Shown piece after piece: positions 34,088 through 47,069 of a stretch of DNA of 64,000 nucleotides. This DNA comes from Taxawa tesnikishii (nom. ined.) (Eukaryota; Ascomycota; Dothideomycetes; Dothideales). The translations under genes and the position numbers were made by a program. Position 1 is the first letter of the stretch. Every line of letters begins with the position of its first letter. The stretch lies in the NCBI GenBank assembly GCA_030247885.1, contig JAPDRO010000005.1, forward strand, positions 434,001 to 498,000. Reading direction: 5' to 3'. A model generated the notes under the pieces. The model made no database searches. It was not told the origin of the DNA and saw only the letters and a list, made by a program, of their open reading frames with translations.

Positions 34088-35226
34088 ATGGATCCCGCGA
34101 GGGAGACGTGGGGTACGTTTGGCTTCTCCACAACTGTTTCCGTCAAAAACCAGCGCTGATACACGGTATAGAGCTCGAGAACGCTGTTCGCCTCACCGAT
34201 CCGAACCGCGATGCTCTGTACAACTACTCCTCCGACGAGCAAAAAGCCATCAACAACGCGCACCCATGGCGCTCAGATCCACATCACTTCAAACACGTCC
34301 GCATCTCTGCAGTCGCGCTTCTCAAGATGGTCATGCACGCACGCTCTGGAGGCAGCATCGAAGTCATGGGATTAATGCAAGGTTACATCCAACACGAGAC
34401 ATTCATCGTTACCGACGCCCTGCGGTTACCGGTTGAGGGAACTGAAACACGAGTGAACGCGCAAGACGAGGCAAACGAATACATGATCAACTACCTGCAA
34501 CGCTCTCGTGACGCGGGACAACTGGAGAATGCGGTCGGCTGGTACCACAGCCATCCCGGCTACGGCTGCTGGCTGAGCGGTATCGACGTGAACACACAAT
34601 CGACACAGCAGACCTTCCAGGACCCTTTCGTAGCCGTGGTCATCGACCCAGACCGCACCATCAGCGCCGGTAAAGTCGAGATCGGCGCCTTCAGAACATA
34701 CCCCGAGAACTATAAGCCCGACGCTGGACGTTCGTCAGCAGTAGGCAACGATATGGCCATCCGCTCCGACAAAGCCGCAGACTTTGGCGCACACGCCGAC
34801 AGGTATTATCCACTCGAGGTCTCGCACTTCAAGTCGACACTCGAAAACACGCTGCTGGAGGCTATGTGGAACAAGTACTGGGTGCAGACTCTGTCCTCGT
34901 CGCCGCTCTTCACGAACCGTGACTACAGCACCGCGCAGATCGCTGATCTGGCAACAAAGGTGGAGCAGATCAAGAACAACGCACAAAACAGGAGCAGCAT
35001 GGGCATTGGAATGCGCTTGGAGGGCGGAGCGGGAATGGACAAGGTGGTCAAGGCGGCGGAAAAGATCGCCAACGAGGAGAAGACTGGTCTGATGGCTGCA
35101 GTCGTCAAGGAGAAGGTGTTTGGCGTCAGTCCGGGTGCTGCTGCTGCCCCTACCGCGAGCGCTGCAGTGCCGGTGAATGGTGCTGAGGATGTGCCTATGG
35201 AGGTGCAGGAGGTCAAGGAAGGATGA
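34088..35226 (+). CDS. CSN5: COP9 signalosome subunit 5 (JAMM/MPN+ metalloprotease)
   Basis: The deneddylase of the COP9 signalosome, which removes Nedd8 from cullins. Exons 34088..34112 and 34172..35226 with a 59-bp intron; the product is 359 residues. The short first exon encodes MDPARETW and joins to [19 protein letters not shown]. The JAMM zinc motif is complete: Glu72 in IEVMGLMQG, His134 and His136 in [17 protein letters not shown], Ser144 and Asp147. The C-terminal helical part contains [16 protein letters not shown] Ala/Pro/Glu-rich tail ends the protein. ATG 34088 has a strong context (CACCATGG) and gives the standard N terminus. No frame break. Confidence 0.96.
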
Positions 35227-36332
35227 GGATAATTCACGAGCTGATGAGGTTCACGATTTTGCATGAGCGTTGCTGGATTGCATCGGACTGGCGAACATGG
35301 CGCTACATGCGATGCAGGGCTAGGGTAGACAAAGGCAGGGCCGGCTTTACAATGGATTGGGACATCAATCCCATGACGAGTCGATCTCTGGATTGGCTTG
35401 TCGTTTCCAAATCCGGCCCATGTAAGGCACAACACCTACAACATCACATGGCACCCATTGACAACAAGAGGACTGGGGTATAGGAATGCAAACATCATAT
35501 GCAGATACGAGGCCCTTGAACCAGTACGTCAGAATGTCGAAGTTCTTCTAAGACGCCGGCGGCACAGTCACTGCGACCGGGACTTTGCCCTTCACCGGCC
35601 GTCGTGCGGGAGCCATCATCGAAACATCGGCAGACAAATTCCAATCGCTGGGCATCCGTAAGTAGATGCAGCGCCTGTGTCTGTCTTGTCTGTCGGGCGC
35701 GGTTTACTGTGTTCGTGAGTCCATAGTACTGCCCGCACCAAGCTGTAGTCAGCAAAAGCTCCGGAGAGCCCACCCACGACTCATACAACATGATCTAACT
35801 CGCACGACTTGCTTCATACACGTACCCAATCTTTCCCTGTCAGCATGAGACCTACCTGCTCGCTCATCGTTCCGCTGCCCGCAACGCTGCCCGGCCGCAG
35901 CCTGTAAGTCTTTCAACGCCTCTCGTTAACATGCTTTCTAAGGCGCCGGAGATAGGGATCGCGACGGTCAGGAAGATAGATGGCAGGACTGAGAAGCTAG
36001 GCTGAGATGGTGGGGGTGCCGAGTACTTTGGCTGCCGGCGATCTCTCCAATAAACCAGCATAGACGTCCACGCATGTTTGCCTGCTGTTCGTAATGGTGT
36101 AGGAACTCATTGTTGTTCCGTGCCACCCAAGTGTTAAGATGCTCTACATACACCCCGAGCCCCAAATCGCTCAAATCACCAAGGGAGCAAAGAAAAGGGA
36201 GAAAACCTCCACCCAAACTCAAGCGGGTATCAATCGAAGTGTAACGTCCGCCTGTTGCGAACATGCCCCGTTTCAAAAGAAAGACGCGCACGAAAAGGAA
36301 AGGAGGAGTTAGAGAAGAGGTGGGTGACGGGT
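35227..36332. other. Intergenic, possibly a small unresolved split gene near 35.5 kb
   Basis: About 1.1 kb. On the plus strand 35554..35657 reads GGTVTATGTLPFTGRR then GAIIETSADKFQSLGI, preceded by a possible acceptor (TTCTTCTAAG) and followed by a good GTAAGT donor. That looks like one internal exon of a small gene, but I cannot place its other exons or recognise a family. Confidence 0.3.
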
Positions 36333-39300
36333 TCATGGATGAGGCAGACTGCGCAATAACTTCTGCCCGCCCAAAAGCAGCTTGCTCTTCTTCTTTGCGC
36401 TCTCCTCCGCCTCCTCAGCCGGTGCCCCGTCGGTTCCTTGGCGTAGGCGCTGACCCAAGCCCGTCAGGTGGCGACTTATCGAACTGCCACGGTTGCGTTG
36501 CTGCGAGTTTTGGTTAGCCTTCTCACTCGAAGAGGAATCCGAAGACGGACGAAACAATACACTTACCTCCTGCTCGCCATTGAGTTGCTGTGGCGGCTGA
36601 AGGTGCTGCTTGGTGGACCCCCTTGAGGGTGGCGGTGTGCCGGAATGCGAGACCAAGGTACCTTCAGACTCTGGTGGTGGAAGCATACTCGCCGCTATGG
36701 AGGTGCCGGAAGCGAATGAGACAGAACGACTGAGTGTGCTTCCTCGACCAGACGTGAATGACTGTCTGGGCTCGTCGAACATGTCTTCTGCCAGGCTGCT
36801 TTCTTCGCTCGGCGCGGTCGAAGGCTCGCCACTGGACGACATGATGGTGCTCATGTTGATAATCTCTCTAAGCCTGCTGTTGTGCTGAGGTTTCGATGAG
36901 CGCTGATGCTTGAACTTGTTGCCCACTATTGCACCGGCGTGCGATATCAGTGCTTTAATAACGTCTTTCTTGAGTTGCAGAGCAAGATCTAAGTTCGACC
37001 ACGTCTTGTTGCGGTATTCCAGCGTCGGCATGCGGAAGACCAAATCGTGAACATCTTCCAGGTTGCGTTGACCACGGCCCTTGTAGCTTAGGCAAAGCAC
37101 CATGCTGGGAATCTTGACGTATGACAGAGTCATGTAGTTTGATGCGCGGCTCATCATCTGTGTTAGATCATCTGAACGTTCCTTTTCTTTCTTCTTGTCA
37201 CCACTGCCAGGCCGTACCCCGCGCTTTCCCTTCTCGTTGTCCGCATGGCTGTTGGTGCTATCTGACTTTGCCACAGACCGTTCGCTTGGCGTACGAGACA
37301 TGACTGAAAGGGATTGTTGGGAGTTCATGTTGCCACCCAGCCTTCGTCCGATGCCGGGGTGCGCTTTGTTCGAGTGTTGGAGAAGTGACCAGTGATGCAG
37401 ATTGGAATGTGAACCGTTAGTTATGCCTAATCCGGTTTTCTGCCGTTTCATTCCGCGTGGTTCAGCCAGAGCCATGGTGGGCGTAAGGCGGTGCTCGAGT
37501 GTACCCGCACCAGTTCCCATGCCGTGCTCCTTGTTAGAGGAAGCGGCCAATGTAGTGGTCGATGCAGCTGATTGATCTTCGCCGTCCTTTTGCTCGCCAG
37601 ACTCGTCCTCCTCTTCTTGTGTTGGCAGCATGTTTCGTATCATGAAGGGGAGAATCCGCTTCCCTCAAATGCATTACCGCCCACACCCGGGAAGATATAC
37701 TCGAAGAGTCTCTTGGCCACTTCTCTTTCCAACTGAACCCTCAGTGGTACGAGGTCTACTTCGAAGTAATCAACGACCGGGATACCTGCGATAGCTTCGA
37801 GCATAAGCCAATGTACGCGCAGCATCTTCGTCTCGTGTAGCTCGTTAAATCCTTTCCCAGGATCCACGTAGGGCGCTATGATCTCTGGGTATATCGCATT
37901 AGGCAAGAGATTGAAGCCATTCACACGGCCAATGTTGACGCAGTTGTAGTTGGAGCCATCATTGTAGTCTGTGCGATCAAACAAGCCGTCTCTGATCTGG
38001 AACTCAAGTAAGGACTCGTTCTTCTCTCGGATGAGGTGCCAAGCAATCTCTTTCGCAGAGATCAGCCATCTGAGGAGACCGGTTGAGGAGTCTTCTCGCT
38101 GGACGCGGTCTTCTATGCGCCGCTGGGAGGTTGTGATGGCTTTCATCATAAAGAACAGCTCGTCTTCGCAGTTCGCCAGATCCTGGTCCATGGCAATGCG
38201 GTCCTTCCAGCCTTGACGATCCAGATATTTCTCGTTGACTTGGAAGTACATCTTGATTTCTTCCAACTGATGAATGCGTTCTTGAAGCATTTGAACCATC
38301 TCGGGCGCACCCGTTAGATCACTGAAGTCCGAGGCAAGCATGATCTTCTCCAACCGCTCGCTGCGGGTTTTCTCAAGCGGTTCGTTGTACAGCAGTAGGT
38401 CCATGACAATGATGTACAATGCGTAATATTGTGCGGAGTCGCAGATTGCGCGGAGTTGTGGAAACTCAATCCACAAGTGGTCCATACGGTTCTCTGCTGT
38501 GCTTGAGACGTGAGAGCGGCCGCCTTCGCCACCAGATACATCATTGTTGTACTTCAAGCGCAGCGTATTGTACTTGTCGTACCGTAAACTTGCTGATGTC
38601 CGTTGCACTATCCTAGAGAATCCATAAGGGTTGACCTGGAACTCGAACATGACCTCCAGAGGGACCCATGGTGGCCAATATGCCCCGGCTTTGGTGCCAT
38701 AACGGTTGCCAGAGTACATGTGCAGGTAGTCTGTAGAGAACGTTCTGGTGCTCGTCACAAACATCTGGAGACTGTCCATTGCGGCTGTAAACCGGCGTTG
38801 AACCAGGCCGCTGATCTCGTCCACGACGCGGTCCTTGTCCATGATTTGAACCACCTTCAGTTGCATTCCTTTTGCTGTCACAAGAACCGCTGACTTTTGG
38901 TTCTTCTCGCTTTGCAATTGGATTTGCGGAGCGATCAGACGGAAGTGGTAGGTGTTCTGAGGAGTGAACTCGAAGGCAATGTCATCTTCCGCATCCGTTG
39001 CAACAGATCTGTTCCTGGTTGACCGGTAATCACCAGGATCTGGGTCATCGGCGTTGACGAACGACCGTCCGTCTTGCAATAGTTGTTCAATGCGGTCTTG
39101 TATAGTTGTTTCGTCCTCGCGGCCGGGTGAAAGCGGGGTGGTGGCCTCGGCCATTTCTTCGTTCGGCGAGATATCTGTTCCAGAGTGCGACTTGCGTTGT
39201 TCGTCAAGAATGTCCAGGATGAACTTGACGGCTCGGCGGGACATATAGTACACAAAACCACGCCTTTGGCTGACCTGATGCATGTAGCGCAGAATGATAT

Positions 39301-42300
39301 TCCGAAGCGAATTATTCCACTTAATCTGTGCGTTGTGCACAACGAAGCGGTTATTGAAATCACTGGAGTAGTCGGCAAGAGGCGCGGAGTCTATGCCCCC
39401 TCAGATTGTCGTCTTCGGTCTCTGCGCTCGTGGGAATCATAGAATTCCTCAGGGGTCTCGAGGTCTGGCACAGCTGCAGGATCGTCTTGAGCCAAACGCT
39501 GCAACAGAGTTCGGAGCATGCGGGATAGAAATTCCTGCTTCTTTTGGAGAGCTTCGGTGTGATTACGGAGGACCTCCAAACGCTCGGCCAGATTGGGATC
39601 ACCAGAAGCGTCCCGAACTACCTTGAGCTCGTGTTCACCGACAGCCCGCTCATTGTTCTCGATTTGCTCTTGTATCTTGTTCAGTCGAGCTTTGATGAGG
39701 TCAGCCTGGACTTGACGCGGGTCGTTCCTTGCGGTCATGACACAATAATGTGTGGGTTCATCACCGAATGGGCTGGAGCGCGTTTTATCGCCGTGCACGG
39801 AGTCGCCATGGTCCGTCTGGCGAAAATAGGTAAAGCGTGGGGCGGTTCCCAGTGGCAATATTTTAGTCTCGGGATTGGACTCCGCCGGCAGTATCCAGTC
39901 GAGTTCGACAAAATCGTCCATGTCAATCCAGGAGAAATCGTTGTCAGGAATTGTGAATCTTGCCATATCGACTTTGCTGCTCGACTCTTGATACGAAGCA
40001 AGGTCTTCTTCTGTTGCATTGTCAACATCCTTCGAGTTAGTGCCGGTAATGGTCGAGGAAACAGCTCGAATGTCTGCGTTGATAAAGTCCAGCTGGCTTT
40101 GATTGATCCGCATACCGCTGGTCTTCTTCGGTTTGCCGGCGCCTGCATGAGGCTGTGTTTCGAAAGTCTCCCTGCGTTGATGAAGGTCCAGCATGAAGCT
40201 ATCCAGTTTCATCTTCAATCCGGTAGCCGACACAACATCTGACTGGTAGTCTTCAGCTTCCTTATGTTTGTAGATATGGCTAATGAACAGCGGTGACAGA
40301 AGGAGGTTGTACTTGATGGTGGCTAGGTGCCGTCCAAACTTCTTGCTGGATTTCTCTTGACTTGCCCATAGAGGTCCTTGGCGCACTGGAAGAGACATGA
40401 CTCCTGAGAAGAGCGACCACCAGCTGTAGAAATGAGTGAAGAACCTGGGCGTAAGATGTACGCTGTTGTAATTGTTGGAAGGCTTGAAATTTGACACAGA
40501 CCAATCCCTGTCTTGAGGTGCGGCAATTGCAATGGACATATGAATGTGGTGGCTGCGGAAGTTGCGAAAGGCGTCGTAGACTTCTCCAGCTGGTGCTTTG
40601 GCGAAGCTTGGGTGTTTGAGGACAACTTCATAATGGGGACAGAAATCGAAGGTTCGACGGTTACCCTGGGTATCTCGTTCGAACACCAATCCGGCAAGCC
40701 ATTGCACGTTACCTGACAGCTTCATGACGACTTTCTTGAACAGAGCGGTTGTGAACTGCGCGCTGCCCGTTGTCGATGATGCCCCATCTCCCAAGCTTGC
40801 ATCCGCAACGTAGCGGACATAGTGGTTGAAGTCAGGGATGGCAAGAATGTAGTCTCCGCTGTTGACAGTCATGAATCTCCTTGGATCATGATCTTGTGCG
40901 ATGTTCCATGAGACGTTGTTTCTCCACACCATCACGAAGCCAGCACCGTTGCCAGTGACGACATATGGGTCACGGGAGCCTGGAAAGATCAGTCGATAGT
41001 TATCGCAACGGAAAAAGGATGATACTTGCCTTTGAGGATCAGATGTACGTCTCCATCCCCTTTCCATGATACGTTGATGCGCGAATGGAAACTCAGACGG
41101 ATTTTGTCCCAGAAACCCACTCTCTCCGAGGGATCCAAAGGAGGCTTTGTGAAACCTTCAATGACTTGCATCATGTCCTGTATAGCGGGTTGATACGAGG
41201 TACCCCACGTGATTTTGGTGGGTTGACTCGTATTGATCTCCACTTTCATGTTCGTATAGGTCTTGACAGGCGATATTGTGCGGCGTACTTCAACCGAAAA
41301 AGGCTTCACCGACCCGTCTTCACTCATCTTTTCCTTAGGAATGACCACGACGTTTACACGTCGTTGAGATTGTTCGTCTCTGAACTCCTCGGCTATAACA
41401 AAATCCGTTCGAAGGGATAGACTGGGAAGCCGTGGGGATTGTCCAGAGCGGATGGCAGGTACATGCAATAACGGTAGGGGATAGTCCCGAAGGGCAATGC
41501 GAGCCTCTCCCATGCTTACTTGTAGGTTCATTGGAACGAGCAAGCTGTATTTCATGTCGTAAGGCATTCCTTTTCCAATATCATGTAGAAATTTGGGGTA
41601 CTCTGCCAGCGGGAAAGAGGGCTTTCCAACGACAATACTCAAGTCACTGATCAAGCATGCCATGAGAGCGGGCCTTTGGTTTGTGGCGAGTATCTGTTCG
41701 GTTTGTTCGATGTCCTCTGGGACTTCATCCAAACCCCAGAATAAGGCGCGCATATCCCGCATTGCATGCTTCTGCGTCTCCAGCGCACCATCGATGCGCT
41801 TCTTCCACGTCTGAGCATTGTAGCGCATCAACTTCTCCCGCGCGTCTTCGACGCTTCGGTGACAGGTTTGGCTCATATCGCAGGCCCCCTCGGTATCGTA
41901 TCTCATATGACGGTGACGACTTGTTGGTCCATCATTAGATGAGTCATGGTGATCCCGGTGATGGAAGATCTTGCTGCGCTTCTTGCCGATGTTCCCAGAT
42001 CTGGTCGGACTGCGTTCTCGTGGGTGCGCTGACTGCGGCCTGGCGCGGGAACTGCCTCGTCGTTGGCCTTGCTGGTCGAGTTTTTTACCTTCAACCTGAA
42101 AGCTTCTTCGCGCGCAAGCCTCTGCTTCTGTTCGATGAGACCGGATCGATAGATAGTGCTAAGCTTCCATTCGAAGCTGCTGTCCTCAATCTCGAACATC
42201 AAGACTTGACACCGCAGGTTTATTTTCGGTACGTGCTTAGGAGGCTCAGGTTCCTTCGTGGCGTTAAAATTGGCGGATCCTGTGTAGAAATGATGATGCA

Positions 42301-45231
42301 ATTGTTGAGCGGTTTTGACGGCGGTGGTGATGTTGTCGAAAATATCGTGGACGACCAACTGGTGGGGAACAACAAAGCGGATAGCTTCACTGCCAACATC
42401 TATGGATTTTTCTGCTACTATGGTTTTGCCGGATTTGCGCTTAATCTCCCTAAGGTCAACGCGTAGGGATTTGGCACTGACTATGCGGCTCCAAACACGC
42501 TGCATGCGGGGGACGCAGCGTACAGGCGAGCAAGTCTGACTCGAAGGAACGGAGTTGCCCACCTGTGCTGGCCGGCATCCAATCCAAATACCTGAATCAT
42601 GAGTGGTGGGTCGGCAGGCATCTGGGCTTTGAGCTGGATCAGGCTTGCTTTAAAATCCACAGTCGTGATTTCGTTCGCTGCCAATGGATCTTCACCTGTG
42701 CCGTCATCCTGAGATATGGATAGGCTTGGGTGATGTTGCTTTTGCTCCGGTCCGTCTTCGCTATGAGGTATGAAAGTACGCTTGATGACGGTGCTGGCCA
42801 CGCCAATGGAAAAGTGGTTGTACAAGGAATAGTTTACCATGAAACTTTTGGCGTGAGAGTTGATGTGAAAGATCGGCCCTTGCTGATCTGTCGACGTCGA
42901 AAATGCCACCTCAAAGCGCGGTAAAGCCATGAAAGGATCCGCACCAGTGCTGTCAAGAGAATCAATGATCAGGCCTTCAAGCCCTTCAATGTGGATTGCC
43001 AAGCGCCGACCATCGGCGACAGTGTACAGTTTCTTGCTGCGTGGTGACCCTGACAACGGTGCCGGTTCTGGTCTTTCCTTGGGAGGAGGCCTGCTGACAG
43101 ATCTTCGGCGGAAGGCCGTCTCAAATACCTCTTCACGATGTGCTTTGTACTCAGCTGACCACGACTCGAGGTGAAGCGCGAATCCTCGAGAGTACTTCGA
43201 GACCTTGTCGTCCACACCCGCGATCTCGAGGTTGAAGTCGGATCCTTGGAGCTGACAGTGCTGGAGCCAGGACGGCATTTGTCGAAGGAAACTCGGCTTC
43301 TTTCCACTTTTCTTTCTAGAGCTGAAGAATGGATCTTTGCGTACAGATTTCATGATTTGCCGGACACCTTCGCAGATGTCCGGACGAACTAGAAAGGCAG
43401 AGAAAGTCTGGAACTTCCCGGATATCAAAACATTAGTCTCCGGCAGTGTGCTGGCTTCTACCTTGACCTCTACAGTGTCCATGTCCAGAAGATCATGCTT
43501 TTCATTGGTAGAGGCCTGATAGTACAGCCTTTGCGAAGTTTGTCTGTAATTCAGGACCAGACCGTAGTGTGACTGTCCCTCTGTCGCATGGGAAGCTTCG
43601 ATCTCCCACGCCATGGTCGAAGTGGAGGAAATGAGTAGATCGTAATCGCCTTCGCCTGCTCGGGACGCATCCATGGGTGGAAGGGATACTCTAACTACGG
43701 GCTCCTGAATCGACAATTTCACGCTGGCCTTCGGCAGAAGACGAGAAACAAGGTCCCGTCGATGCCAAGCCTTGACTTGGCCCTGCTTACGCGGAGTCCT
43801 CTGACTTTGCAGAATGGCAAGTAACAAAGGAAGATGCTTCGGATCCAAATCCACAGAAGGCGATGTGCACACAAAATTTGCGAACAAGATATTCGTGTTG
43901 CGATCGTGCGCAACTGCGTCCTCCACATACTGTACCGTCTTGGATGGCAGAGTGGTCTTCACAGTTGCTGTTACCATAGGTACATACAGCATTCGCTCCG
44001 GATGTTCATGGCCGTCATCCACCCCAGCAGCAATGGATATTGCGGTTAACAAAGCCTGGTGGGCAACGTCCTTGGGAGAGAAGTACATCCGGTGTGCTGG
44101 ACTTCGAGAATCTAGCCGTAGCAGATCAAAGCCCACCTCTTTCATGGCCAGGTTGAAGTACACGTGCTGCCCGGAGGTGTGCAGGGCCTTTATACGTTTG
44201 GAAAGTCCGAAGAAACCAACAGCAAGCTGGATTTCTTGTATACCACGGAGTATCGAGCTGGCGAATTCCTTCGAATCGGAAATTGTCTGCATTATATTCT
44301 CATCTCGGCTGTCTGGGTCCTCATCTTGTTGGAAAACGTCGTTTATGGAGATTTTTGGCGCTCCGGCATACGAAACGTCGACGCTCACAGTGTTCCGGAT
44401 GTCTCGTACCCGCTCAATTGCCGAATCCAGATCATCATAAGGAACGGTCAAGCGGCCAAGTTTCCACGCGATTGAGGCGTCCCGTAGGCCATCGAGTTCT
44501 TTGTGCAGAAAACCATGTACATTGAATGTGCAATAATCCAGAATCTCGGTTGACTCCTTGCCTTCTGGTGTAAACAGGATGCTGCGCACAATGGATTTCC
44601 ATTCGGCTGGAGTTTGGCTCTCCACTTTGGTCATTTGGTGTTGGAACAGGCGACTCCTATCAACCGTCTGTACGCGGGTGTCCACTGATAGATTGAACCG
44701 CTCCACCCGGACCGTGCCCACATCTCGAATAACTACGGTAGACCCCGTAGCGACGAGATCCACAAGCCGAATCCATTTGATCTTGCGGTGCAATCGCTTA
44801 ACTGTCTCCTTGATCTTGGTCAACTTCTTCCATGTGCGGCCATGTGTGTCGTCGTTATCTGCGTTGGTTTCGGGCCCGCCATTGCTCGAAGCCGGAGTCA
44901 CTTTGCATCCATTCTGTTTCTCCGTATCCTGACTACCCTTCCTTTTGTTCGCATTGAGTGCCCGTAGATCCACGAATATCTGTAGCTCCGTAAGGTTCAA
45001 GCTCAGCCATGTCGGCTGCGCAAAGGTGGGCCGGTGAACCGAAAGACTGATTCCTCGGATATGAACCTTGATGCCATCCCGTGGAAAGAATGCGATCCTG
45101 CGAAATCCGGTATATCCAACTCTTTGTACGCTAACGCCAGTTATGATTCGGAGGAGGGCGAAGAGGATAAACGTCGACAGGTAGAGGACCACGGCAAGTC
45201 CTACGAGGAAGGACACGGCAGGTAGGGGCAT
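36333..45231 (-). CDS. CSF1: Csf1-like bridge-type lipid transfer protein (BLTP1/SABRE family); four frame breaks, one GC-AG intron
   Basis: A very large protein, about 2,928 residues after correction. It starts with a single N-terminal membrane segment (FLVGLAVVLYLSTFILFALL) and continues as an extended repeating-beta-groove protein expected to move phospholipids at ER contact sites. Exons are complement(41030..45231), (36567..40979) and (36333..36500). The intron 36501..36566 is GT-AG and in frame; 40980..41029 is 50 bp with a GC donor (GCAAGT..CCAG) and joins LILKG to SRDPYVVTGNG. Frame breaks requiring one added base lie at G5 42508..42512, T6 42081..42086, C5 39396..39400 and G4 37647..37650. 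Conserved blocks include FRRIAFFPRDGIKVHIRG, WNNSLRNIILRYMHQVSQRR and RRAVKFILDIL. The tail is low-complexity. Confidence 0.9.
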
Positions 45232-45911
45232 GTCGGATAGCTGGCCATCGACTCAGCCCCAAAACCGCGTCTCGAGTTGGAGTGTCTCAGTCGTCTTTGG
45301 TATCGCGTGCAGGCCGAAGCTCGCGGCGCCAGGTACTGCTCTCGTGCGTGTCGTGGCCGGTCTCTGTCATCTTCCTCGAATCCGTGTCGCACAGAGCCTA
45401 TATCTTTAATTGCTGGCGGAGGTTGTTGTATCGTGCGCGATAGTGCACATGAAGGGCGGTTTCCGGCGCATCCGTTGTCTTCATTTCACGTCATTCCATT
45501 AATCGAAGCTGGGGCCCACAAGTATCGTTAGTAAGCATCTTGAACGGAACGCTTCGGGAGTTGTGCAGCTATTCACGTCTATAAACGCAGATAAGCTTTG
45601 CGGGAGAGGCTTTCGTGTTTCATGCGCAGTCACGTTCCACGAAAACTATATCTGTTTTATCTGTCTGTTTTCTGTACTTCCTAGCTGTAAATGTATGCGT
45701 CTCAAAGGCGTGTTCGTATGTGGTGCTAACGATCTACCGCTGTCTAGATCTAGAGCTTTGTTCAACAATCTATCTTCAAACCCGCTGTGTTAGACGAATA
45801 TCTTATTGCTGTTCATGACCATTTATGTTCGGCACTTTTTAGTGTACCATTAGCATTTGAACACTTGCAGGTCAAAGGTCCTGGCAACATGTTCCCTTAA
45901 TCCATTTCGCT
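45232..45911. other. Intergenic, no gene recognised
   Basis: About 680 AT-richer bases between the Csf1 start and the 3' end of the second F-box-like gene. No conserved frame. Confidence 0.55.
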
Positions 45912-46901
45912 TCAAACCTTTGAATCCCGCCGACGCGATGTGTGCGATGTGAGATCCGATTCGTACATCCACTCATAGTCAACCAGATTCTGCACAATGA
46001 TTGACTCGACATCCAGAAACCGCTTCGCTTCTGTAAGGTCTGTTCCCTTAGTTTTGAGGTAGTATTGGCGGTAGCGATCCCGCCTTGCCATTATGCGACC
46101 GTAAAGGGCAGGTTGAGTGCAGCATGTCGGAACCATCCGTGACCAAACGCAGTCAATGAGACGCTCAACATGTGCCGCGGATTTGCGATCTCGCCGTACA
46201 GAAAGCGCGGCTTTGTACTCGTCGCTTTTCTGCATAACACTGTAAGCGTGAAGGCCGCCGCAAGTGATAAAAGGACATACCCAATGTTTGGCAAACCTTT
46301 CAGCATTGTTGTGCTCGAGGAAAAAGAGCTGGAGCATGCATTTCCAATCAAACTGGGTTTCACCTTCTTCCACATCGCATGCGAATGCCTTCAGTGGAGG
46401 TTCGTAGAAAAGGCAATTTCTGTCGTCCAGTTGGATGGTCCAGGGAAATTCGGTCACCTTGCGTTTGTAAGCTCTCATTGCCATATGCCACGATCTTTTC
46501 AAGTTGTGCTGATCAACTCCTGCGAGTCGCATGTTCGCGTCGAAATGAGCTTCGGGTTTGACTTTGAAGAAGGCGATTTGTTTGTCTTCCGAAAGACGTT
46601 CGAAGGAGCATACTGGACTGAGGTCGATATCGTCTAAACTGATACCTGTCCCTCCGCTGGTATCAACCTTGTAGGTGGGGAGCAGGAAATGGACAGAAAC
46701 CTTCTGAAGATACCGCGATGCGAAGATCAGATCCACCAGTGACCGGAATTTAGACGACACTAGGCGACAATGCAGCCAGAGGTAGGCAAGGTCATCAATC
46801 TGAGCGAGAATGTATGCCCAGAGCTCGTTGGGAAGTTGCTGGTATAGAAGATTCTCCAATCTTGGCGAATTACGGTCCATCCCCTCCAGCTTTTCCGCCA
46901 T
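45912..46901 (-). CDS. F-box-like domain protein, function unknown
   Basis: A 329-residue intronless protein. Near the N terminus QQLPNELWAYILAQIDDL then LVSSKFRSLVD resembles an F-box, which would link it to an SCF ubiquitin ligase. The remaining sequence (including YKRKVTEFPWTIQLDDR and a His/Cys-containing segment around HWVCPFITCGGLHAY) belongs to a fungal hypothetical-protein type that I recognise only by general look. I start at ATG 46901 (MAEKLEGMDR), because the open frame upstream to 47021 begins in a leucine-rich stretch next to a GTT-repeat and looks like leader. No frame break. Confidence 0.7.
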   Translation of the reverse strand: MAEKLEGMDRNSPRLENLLYQQLPNELWAYILAQIDDLAYLWLHCRLVSSKFRSLVDLIFASRYLQKVSVHFLLPTYKVDTSGGTGISLDDIDLSPVCSFERLSEDKQIAFFKVKPEAHFDANMRLAGVDQHNLKRSWHMAMRAYKRKVTEFPWTIQLDDRNCLFYEPPLKAFACDVEEGETQFDWKCMLQLFFLEHNNAERFAKHWVCPFITCGGLHAYSVMQKSDEYKAALSVRRDRKSAAHVERLIDCVWSRMVPTCCTQPALYGRIMARRDRYRQYYLKTKGTDLTEAKRFLDVESIIVQNLVDYEWMYESDLTSHTSRRRDSKV

Positions 46902-47038
46902 CACGGATGCAGATGCAGGATGCTGCTTGGGCGGCTGGTAAACGGTGCAAGACTTCCTGAAGAAGCTTTCGTTTTCGAGAGTACACTGGAAAAGCAACAA
47001 GAGTCTCGAAAGGAGCAGCAAAGGGTGATGTTGTTGTT

Positions 47039-47069
<31 letters not shown>

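Noticed and set aside
35554-35848. Possible small split gene containing GGTVTATGTLPFTGRR
   Set aside because: It has a plausible acceptor and donor, but no start, no second exon in phase and no family I can name. Not enough to call.
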